Shown here: in pieces, positions 56,901 through 64,000 of the stretch
Layout: each line of letters opens with the position of its first letter
Numbering within the stretch: position 1 is the first letter of the stretch
DNA from: Hemerocallis citrina
Lineage: Eukaryota; Streptophyta; Magnoliopsida; Asparagales; Asphodelaceae
DNA: 64,000 nt
Reading direction: 5' to 3'
Assembly: GCA_017893485.1 (NCBI GenBank)
Contig: CM030363.1
Location: forward strand, 81,756,230-81,820,229
Notes under the pieces: generated by a model
The model's input: the letters and a program-made list of their open reading frames with translations, nothing else
What the model was told of the DNA's origin: nothing
The model's database searches: none
Position numbers and translations under genes: made by a program

Positions 56901-59108
56901 AAATTCATAGGGTGGGTTCTTTTTACTCACTACTACTAACAACTAGGATGGGCTCTTTTTAGCATACACCAATAATATAGCCCTAGGAATGGGTTCTTCA
57001 TCAACCTACAACACGTAATCCACAAAAGGAGTGATCTTTTAACCCACTACCACTGACAACATCCAAAGATTGTTTCTTTATCATACTACAACTAACATAA
57101 TCATCAAGTTGGGTCCTTTTAGCATCCATAATTTACTCAACTCTCAAAATGGGTTCTTTCTCAACCTCTAACAATTCATACCCAAAAGATGGGTTCTTTT
57201 AACATCCATAATTTACTAAACCCTCAAATGGGTTCTTTTCTTCACCTACACAAGCATTACTCTAAGGATGGTTCTTTCTACACCTACATAAGTAGATAAG
57301 GAAAGCAAGCAACTAACTTAGAAGTAGAGAATCCTCACATACATAACGAATCCATTATATAGGTTTTATATACTCAAGGATAGTAAATTTCCCCATACGC
57401 CTCATCCATAAATCATGTCACCTCTTCAGTTCATCCAACTTCTTTAAAATATCAATTACGTATATAGAACCATATACACCATATCTTGATATCCTCATAA
57501 GATTGTAACTCATCCCTATATACACATATATGTTATTCAATCCTCCCTTAAACATCACTTCATAAATAAATCATACTCACCATATTTCTTAACACACAAA
57601 ATATGTAGATAAATTAGTATTCACATATCCATCAAACCACAAGAATATATAATAAACCAACTCACATATTCATCAAACCACAAAATATATAAATATACTA
57701 ACTCACATATATCTTTAAACCATGAAAATATATAAATAATATAACTCACTATATTTTTTATAATCACAAAATACATATAATAATATAACTCACATAATTT
57801 TTTAACACACAAAAACACACAATAAATTAACTCACATATTTTGCGAAGATCCAAGCGCCGTGCCACCTCGCGTCCAAGGTCGTGAATATATCCTATCACC
57901 AAATTTCAAGCAACTAAAACTCAAATAATTCAACTAATTACAAGAGTAAATAATCGCTATCCTAAATATCCCACAAGCGCTTATTGAATGCTTGGGATAT
58001 ACAAGTGCGATGCATGTGATGATCTAATGCCTATGGTATTTTCATCCCCAAATAATTACCAAATTGCCTCTAAAATATTCTAGTAGCTCAACTATGATTT
58101 CTACTACTATCCGAGAATTAATCCATATTCATATAATTCTCTTTTACAAACCCAAAACCTTATTTTACTAACAACTCACAAATTCCCTAATAATCCGCTA
58201 ATTTCTCACATTTACAATTTCCAATATCTCTAAATCTCTCTACCCTAATATTCCTACTCAATAAAAATTAACCCAACTAAATTTTATACAATAAAATAGT
58301 TAGGGTTATACCTTCCCGAATCCATTCGAAAATCCGACGCTACCACCATGTAGAGAATCTCTCCATTAGTCTACTCCTCACTTTAATTTGGATTTGACGA
58401 AGAATAGATGTGGATTTTGATATGGGGGAACCTTTGCCGATCGATGGGTTCCTGGGGTTCGGGATCGAACAGGAAGGGAAGAAGGGAAGGAGAAGAAGGA
58501 GATGGCGGAGGTGTGGGTTTCCCGTTGGTTGGAAGCGAACGGAGAAGGAGAAGGGAGGAGGACTGGTCGGGGCTTCTTTGGGTTCGGTATCGGACCAGGA
58601 AGTAGAAGGGAACGGGAAGGAAGAAGATGGAGGTGGGGGTCGGGGCTTCTCGTCGGCTGGGTGAGAACGAACGGAGAAAGGAGGAAGGGAGGGGGAGGTC
58701 GGGTGTGTTCTCTTCGGGTTCGGGATGGAGAACGAACGGGAATGGAGAAGAGAAGGAAGAAAGAGAAGGGAAAGGGGGTCTTTTGTAAAAAGGGGAATAA
58801 TTAATAATAGATTGATAAATATCTAGGGGAATGTTGCATATAAGCCCTCTAGTCTTAACACTTTTCAAATAAAGCCCAACTCTCTACTTTAATAATTCCA
58901 AACAATACAAAAATACATTAAAACTACTTCGTAGATAATCCGTATAAAATAATTTAATACGAAAATAATAATAAAATAAAATCGACAATGTATCCTATAT
59001 TTCTCAATTAAGATAATTTTTATCAGAAAATCCATGATCGCGCGAAATTCTCAATCGCGCACACATTTCGATGCAAAATAGCCATATGCTATTTTTCGGG
59101 TCGTTACA
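53932..59108 (-). repeat. 5' LTR of the LARD element
   Basis: 5177 bp, TGTAACGACCC to GGGGCGCTACA on the minus strand. It has the same internal arrays as the 3' LTR, with scattered substitutions and short indels, most clustered in the purine-rich tract. Its 78-bp array is at about 56250-56540. Confidence 0.95.
56250..56540. repeat. 78-bp tandem array, LARD 5' LTR
   Basis: Same units and period as at 49100-49395, with a few substitutions. Confidence 0.88.
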
Positions 59109-60276
59109 ACGCCAACTCGATCCTCCTCCAATAACCCTGTTGGCGGATTGACGCTCTTTCCCGTAGCTCGTCGACCAAGTCTAAGTTTGCCCGAAGTTCT
59201 CTGGCATTCTGTTCTTCTTCGAAGGCAAGAAGGCAAGGAGAAGGTATGCCGACTTCCAATGGGATCACAGCCTCGGACCCATAGGTGAGGTTGAATGGCA
59301 ACTCTCCTGTGGGGGTCCGTTTCGTGGTGCGGTAGTTCCACAGCACGTTAGGGAGCCGATCGACCCATAAGCCTTTAGAGCACTTTTTCAGCCTTTTCTT
59401 AATACCAGAGAGGATCTGTCGGTTAGCATTCTCCACTTGACCATTTGACTGTGGATGGGAGAAGGAGGAGAAACGTTGTTGGATAGCGAGGTCTTCACAT
59501 AAGGCAGCCCCGGTAAACTGGGTTCCGTTGTCTGTTATGAGGACTCGAGGGACACCGAATCGGCAGATAACGTTCTTCCAGAAGAACTGAAGTACTTTGT
59601 TCTCGGTGATTATGGCCAAGGGCTCGGCCTCTATCCACTTCGAGAAGTAGTCGATTGCCACGACTAAGAATTTGAGCTGGCCGGGAGCTGGTAGGAATGG
59701 CCCTAGTAAATCCATCCCCCACATTGCGAAAGGGATAGGACTTGATAGGGAGGTGAGTGGAGCTTGTAGGAGGCGACGGACATTGAAGTATTTCTGACAA
59801 GAGCTGCATTGCCGAACGTGTAGTTCGGCATCTTGAAGAAGAGTGGGCCAGAAATATCCATAATTCAACACTTTTCGGGCTAGGGATCTAGACCCTGAAT
59901 GCGTCCCGCCGATGCCTTCGTGGAGTTCTTGCAAGGCGTATTCGGCTTGTTCCGGGGTGAGGCATCTCAAATAAGGCCTGCCGTCTACTTGTGTGAAGGA
60001 GCGCTTGTATAGGATGCCCTCGATAAGTGTGTATTGCTCTGCTCGGGTTCTCACTCGGCGAGCTTCTTTAGGGTCTTTGGGGAGTAGCCCATCCCTTAGG
60101 AATTCTACCAGGGGTTTCATCCAGTTATCTTGAAGCAGGGCAGGTAGCGACTCCATCGAGTCGGAAGTTTCATCTTCTATACTAGGCTTCAGGAGCACCT
60201 CAATCAAGACGGTCTGCTCGAGACCTTGGAGGGAGGAGGAGGCTAGCTTGGAGAGGGCATCGGCTTGGGAATTCTC
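59109..60276 (-). pseudogene. Tat-1 integrase, main part, interrupted by the LARD element
   Basis: Integrase joins cDNA to the genome. The HHCC finger ends CSSCQKYFN. The catalytic residues are in WGMDLLGPF, ITDNGTQFTG and SNGQVENANRQ. NYRTTKRTPTGELPFNLTYG follows, as in Tat and Athila integrases. Coding stops at 59109, where the LARD element begins, and resumes at 46778. A TAG at 60277-60279 cuts the upstream link to RNase H. The D-D-E residues themselves are intact. Confidence 0.9.
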
Positions 60277-60363
60277 CTATCGAGGGATTCGCTGGATGAG
60301 AGCTTCTTCAAATAGGGCCATGAGATTCCTGACCTTGGCTAGGTACTTAGCCATTTGGTCATC

Positions 60364-61521
60364 TCATGCCTCGTACTCGCCTAGGACCAGATTTACGACC
60401 AGCTGAGAGTCGCTAAAGATCCGGAGGCGCTGCGCCCCTGCATTGCTAGCCATTCTGAGGCCGACTATGAGTGCTTCATATTCTGCTTCGTTGTTAGAGG
60501 CCTTGAAGTTGATCCGGAGGGAGTATTGGAGGATGAAATCATCTGGGCCGGCCAGAATGACCCCGACTCCGCTTCCCTCGTGACAAGAGGATCCATCTAC
60601 ATAAACCGACCAGACAGGCGGTCCCTTCATTGCTTGGCTGACCTCGGGGATGGTACTTTCAACTATGAAATCTGCTAAGGCCTGAGCCTTGATCGCGGTC
60701 CGAGGCTGATACGTTATATCATGCTGGCTCATCTCGATAGACCACTTCATAAGGTGACCGGAGGTCTCTGGTTTGTGGAGAACTTGCTTCAGCGGTTGGT
60801 CGGTAAGAATGACCACCGAATGGGATTGGAAATATGGGCGAAGCTTTCTTGCGGCCATGACTAAGGCGTATGCCATCTTCTCTATCCTGGGGTAGCGGAG
60901 CTCGGCATCCCGAAGTACCTTGCTCACGTAATAAATGGGCCTTTGAGTCCTATCTTCTTCCCTCACGAGGACGGCACTGAGGGTCTGCTCGGAGGCTGCC
61001 AAGTAGAGGTAGAGGGTTTCCCCGGGAACAGGTTTGCTGAGGAGAGGAGGATTGACTGGATAAGCCTTCAGCTGATCGAATGAGTCTTGTTGCTGTTGAC
61101 CCCACTCGAAGCCTTTAGCTCGCCTGAGAGCCTTGAAGAAGGGAAGACACTTCTCCCCTGACTTGGAAAGGAAGCGCCCTATGGCTGCCAGGCGACTTGT
61201 TAGCTTCTGAACCTCTTTAACATTCTTCGGGGGAGCCATGTCTAATATGGCTTTGATCTTCTCGGGGTTGGCCTCGATTCCTCTTTGGCTGACCATGAAG
61301 TGTAGGAACTTCCCCAACGAGACTCCGAACGCACACTTGTTCAGATTGAGCCTCATATCGTGCTTCCTAAGTACATCGAACGCCTCCTGCAGATCGGCCA
61401 CATGATCGGCCCCGTGGATGCTCTTCACAAGCATATCGTCAACATACACCTCCATATTTTGGCCGATGCTGAGGTGGTGGACTAAAAGCTCTTCAGAAAT
61501 TCCGGGCAGGTCTGCGGCCAA
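60364..61521 (-). pseudogene. Tat-1 RT C-terminal third, RNase H and second RNase H
   Basis: The frame passes directly from pre-RT sequence (LPGISEELLVHHLSI) to the RT active site NMEVYVDDMLVKS. The fingers and first palm motifs (the usual KKSNGKWRMC and DAYSGYNQI region) are absent, an in-frame loss of perhaps 140-150 codons. RNase H follows (SEQTLSAVLVRE, LTDQPLKQVL), then a second RNase H of the archaeal-like kind (VYVDGSSCHEGSGVGVIL, NNEAEYEALIVGL, FSDSQLVVN). It ends at a TGA (60364-60366), in frame with integrase. It could not make cDNA by itself. Confidence 0.9.
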
Positions 61522-61545
61522 CCAAGCAAAGAGGTCGCGATTCCT

Positions 61546-63216
61546 TCAGATGGACTGGACTATGTCGGAGCATAGGGCAGATGGGAGGGTCTTGCTATCA
61601 AAGAACTTTCGGCTTGGATCCTGCTCAGCGAAGAGCACTTCCTCCAACTTATCCACCGGCTCGGACGTTGGTCGGACAACATCTTGGGGGATTTCAAGAG
61701 TTTCGAGGGAGAGGACTGGACCCATAGTAGAGGTCATGTAGCATTTGCGGGCCGTTTCCTGATTGCCTTTTACTTCCCTTACTCCTGTCCGGGTGGGGAA
61801 TTTCATCTTGAGGTGATAGGTGGAAGGGACAGCTTCGAGAGCGGCTAAGGCAGGCCGACCCAAAATGACATTGTAGGCTGCAGGGACATCCACGACCATA
61901 AATTCCATCGACTCCGTTCGGTTAGTAGGAGTTTTGCCAGCGGTTACGTCCAGGGTGATAATTCCTTCAATAGTCACTGGCACTCCCGTGAACCCATGGA
62001 GTGTGTAGCCAGCGGCCTTAAGTCTGTCTCGGGATAGTTTGAGGCCTTTGAAAGCTGTGAGAAAGAGGATGTTAACGGAGCTGCCATTGTCCACTAGGAT
62101 CCTTTCCACTTTAAAGTTCGCCATATGGAGGTTGATGACAAGCGCGTCACAATGGGGGGTTCGGACACCCTCAAGGTCTTCATCTGAGAATGTGACGGGC
62201 ACTCCGAGGCCTTTAGGAGGAGGTGTGGCGCGGACCGAATTAACTTCCCTAATAAATGCCTTCCGAGAGGAGTTGGAGGAGCCCCCCATTGGGCCCCCAT
62301 GAATGAGGTGCAGGACACGCTCCTCTTCGAATTCGGGCATTTCATCGCATTCAGGATGCTTGTTAGCCCCCCGAGGCGGGGGAGGAAGATCGGCTCGGTC
62401 CTTTCTCACGAACTTGGTTAGATGACCCCTCTGGATGAGGGCTTCTATCTCGTTCTTCAAAGCCCGACAATCATTGGTGTCGTGGCCATGGTCCTGGTGA
62501 TAGCGGCACCATTTCTTTTTGTCCCTCTTCTTTCCAGAGGTGTTCATTTTTGGTGCAGGAGGTATCACCCATTCCTTCTCAACTTCCATGAGAATTGTGG
62601 AGATGTTGGCATTAAGGCGAGTAAACTTTTCAAATCTGGGGGGAGGTCGGCGCTGCCCGCCATTATCCTTCTGGAGCTTCTTGGCTCCTTCTTCTTCTGT
62701 TCCCTTTCTCTTGGACCCGGAGGAAGGCCCCTCAAAGTTAGGGTGGTGCTCAGCTTCCTCGGCCCGAATATACTTTTCGCTCCGGAGGAGGAGGTCAGAG
62801 ATGTTCTGCGGGGGCTTCTTGGCGAGGAAGGAGCGGAGGCTGGAGTTGAGGACATTGGATTGGAATGCTGCTGCAGCGACCGACTGGTCGAGGGATGCTA
62901 TGGACCTGGCTTCCGCTGTGAACCTTTTTACATAGTCTCTTAGCTTCTCACCCTTCTTCTGGTTGAGATAGAGTAGCAAAATGCTGGTCTTCTCAGTTCG
63001 GCGGCTACTCACGAAGTGGGTGATGAAGAGGGTCTCAAATTGCTCGAAGGAGAATATCAAGGATGGGGCAAGGCGAGAGTACCATTCTTGAGCCGGACCC
63101 TTGAGAGTAGCAGGGAAGGTCTTGCACAGCAGAGCATCAGAAGCTTGATGGATGAGCATGAGGGTCTTAAAGCTTTCGATGTGATCGACGGGGTCAGACT
63201 CTCCGGAATAAGTCAA
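61546..63216 (-). CDS. Tat-1 gag C-terminal part and protease (open 556 codons)
   Basis: The gag core includes LKGPAQEWYSRLAPSLIFSF and FETLFITHFVSSRR, then a Tat-type knuckle WCRYHQDHGHDTNDC near residues 230-245. The protease motif is RILVDNGSSVNILF; Asn instead of Thr in the D-x-G triplet also occurs in this lineage. A second protease motif, NVILGRPALAALEAVPS, follows. It ends with a TGA at 61546-61548, in frame with the RT part at 61521. The N-terminal part of gag is in another frame at 63194-63970, so the Met start is secondary. Confidence 0.88.
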   Translation of the reverse strand: MTYSGESDPVDHIESFKTLMLIHQASDALLCKTFPATLKGPAQEWYSRLAPSLIFSFEQFETLFITHFVSSRRTEKTSILLLYLNQKKGEKLRDYVKRFTAEARSIASLDQSVAAAAFQSNVLNSSLRSFLAKKPPQNISDLLLRSEKYIRAEEAEHHPNFEGPSSGSKRKGTEEEGAKKLQKDNGGQRRPPPRFEKFTRLNANISTILMEVEKEWVIPPAPKMNTSGKKRDKKKWCRYHQDHGHDTNDCRALKNEIEALIQRGHLTKFVRKDRADLPPPPRGANKHPECDEMPEFEEERVLHLIHGGPMGGSSNSSRKAFIREVNSVRATPPPKGLGVPVTFSDEDLEGVRTPHCDALVINLHMANFKVERILVDNGSSVNILFLTAFKGLKLSRDRLKAAGYTLHGFTGVPVTIEGIITLDVTAGKTPTNRTESMEFMVVDVPAAYNVILGRPALAALEAVPSTYHLKMKFPTRTGVREVKGNQETARKCYMTSTMGPVLSLETLEIPQDVVRPTSEPVDKLEEVLFAEQDPSRKFFDSKTLPSALCSDIVQSI

Positions 63217-63970
63217 TCGGTACGGGTGCCTCCATTATGGTTCGGGAAAAAGGAGGTCGACTTGGGCGAAGGGTCCTTCCTCTAAGCTCTTCTTCTCTGT
63301 CTAACTGACCCAAGCGCCTCTCTATTTCGTGGAGACGGTGGTAGACAGCATCATCCCTTCGACGGTAATCAACCGAGCCTCTAGACTTGTCTTCGTACGA
63401 GGGAGAGCGGGGGCTACGACGATGGTAGCTCCTGGAGTGGCGAGGACTAGGAATGTGCTGGGGGTTGCTAGGAGCTAGAGGAGGAGTTAGGGATCGTCGG
63501 CGAGGACTTCGGACCGGAGGAGGAGTGGGAATCCTTGGAGCATTGGTGTTGTTGGGTCGGAGATTGAGAGCTTGTAAGGATGGTGGCTTGGAATTGCTGG
63601 AACTCGGCACGAGTGATGGGTGCCTCATCGTTCCTTGGATGCTGCCGACCGGCTGGGGAATGGGGTCTTCTCCTGTGATGCTCGGGGGACTCTCTCCGCC
63701 CTCTTCGGGTGGGGGACCTTCTATAGTCTCAGCGGCGAGGAGATCGCTCATCTGGACGTTGTTGGCGGGAGGCTCCCTCTCGGGCCCGCCTCTCATCCAG
63801 ACGGTGGCGAAGATCCTTATCCTTCTGCCGATTGAGGATGGTATTACGAAGGCCGGAAGCTCGAGGATGGCGGGAGGCCATGGAATCCGTAGAGGCATTG
63901 TGTACTGAGACGTGGTCCTGATGGAGAGGTTGCCTCTGCGGGTTGGGACGGGAGACCCCTGCACCGGCAT
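63194..63970 (-). pseudogene. Tat-1 gag N-terminal part, running to window edge
   Basis: Pro/Ser/Arg-rich with a short helical part (YHRLHEIERRLGQLDREEELR) and the end PPFSRTIMEAPVP, where gag cores of this lineage begin. The frame then shifts by a small deletion near 63216 relative to the main gag frame. It probably continues right of 64000. The listed first Met is not certain. Confidence 0.65.
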
Positions 63971-64000
63971 TTTGAGGACCGGGGGGATCCTTGGGAGGTT

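Larger units (their letters stand above)
46784..59108 (-). mobile_element. Large non-autonomous LTR element (LARD type) with 5.2-kb LTRs
   Basis: 12,325 bp with a target duplication ACGCC (46779-46783 and 59109-59113). LTRs of 5188 and 5177 bp flank only 1960 bp of interior, which has a tRNA-Met primer site, decayed gag and RT traces and a polypurine tract, but no working gene. The primer site and polypurine tract are the same as in the Tekay element, so it is probably a Tekay-lineage derivative mobilised by a partner. It sits in the Tat-1 integrase gene. Confidence 0.93.
23161..64000 (-). mobile_element. Tat-1: large Tat-lineage Ty3/gypsy element, minus strand, nested and cut by window edge
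   Basis: Read on the minus strand: gag and protease (63970-61546), partial RT, RNase H and a second RNase H (61521-60364), integrase (60276-59109, then 46778-46537), a 115-bp array, two antisense ORFs (42250-45564, plus strand), a 250-bp array (41910-40977 and 24476-24170), and the 3' LTR (about 24150-23161). A second RNase H plus antisense ORFs and 3' arrays are marks of the Tat lineage. Two later elements interrupt it at 24482-40976 and 46784-59108. Its own sequence in the window is about 12 kb. The 5' LTR is outside. Confidence 0.85.

Noticed and set aside
62422..63908. Plus-strand ORFs of 138-173 codons opposite Tat-1 gag
   Set aside because: Shadows of the gag frame in GC-rich DNA, with no domains. 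The real antisense genes of this element are at 42250-45564.

Overview
This is plant nuclear DNA made almost entirely of retrotransposons. The evidence is intact initiator-tRNA-Met primer sites (TGGTATCAGAGC), Ty3/gypsy families found in seed plants (Reina, Tekay/Del and Tat types), a plant L1-type LINE, a Helitron-like element and spliceosomal GT-AG introns. I found no functional host gene, tRNA, rRNA or bacterial-type feature. The species cannot be named from the window.

Layout. 1-1611: start of a minus-strand long LTR. 1612-9268: decayed L1-type LINE (+). 9470-11449: Helitron-like element carrying what look like captured exons of a plant gene. 11633-21487: fragments of an older long LTR (+), split by a Reina element (12118-17879) and by a Tat-type LTR (about 19366-20383). 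21488-23160: 3' LTR and 58-bp tandem array of a second Tat-type element (Tat-2, minus). 23161-64000: a large minus-strand Tat-type element (Tat-1) that runs off the right edge. Tat-1 is interrupted twice. A Tekay-type element (24482-40976, target duplication TGAAG) lies in its 3' tandem array, and a large non-autonomous element with 5.2-kb LTRs (46784-59108, duplication ACGCC) lies in its integrase gene. The Tekay element is itself split by a 5.4-kb solo LTR (30321-35721, duplication TGCAC) between protease and reverse transcriptase. The inferred nesting order is old long LTR, then Tat-2, Tat-1, Tekay, solo LTR.

How the parts work together. Tat-1 read on the minus strand gives gag, protease, a reverse transcriptase that lacks its N-terminal two thirds, a first RNase H, a second (archaeal-like) RNase H and integrase. 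Next come a 115-bp tandem array, then a gene on the opposite (plus) strand with its own TATA-like box and two introns, then a second antisense coiled-coil ORF, a 250-bp palindrome-bearing array and the 3' LTR. Every autonomous element here carries stop codons or frameshifts, so all are probably inactive now. The LTR pairs of the Tekay and 46784-59108 elements are still very alike, so those insertions look relatively recent.

The observations most worth following are: the intron-bearing antisense gene inside Tat-1; the exact 16-nt copies of the polypurine tract inside coding or former coding sequence; the self-complementary GTCGAC cluster in the Tekay RNA leader; hairpins with paired substitutions in the solo-LTR arrays; and the Helitron with phase-compatible captured exons. 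Family names rest on motif recognition, not on database searches. Boundaries marked 'about' are by eye.
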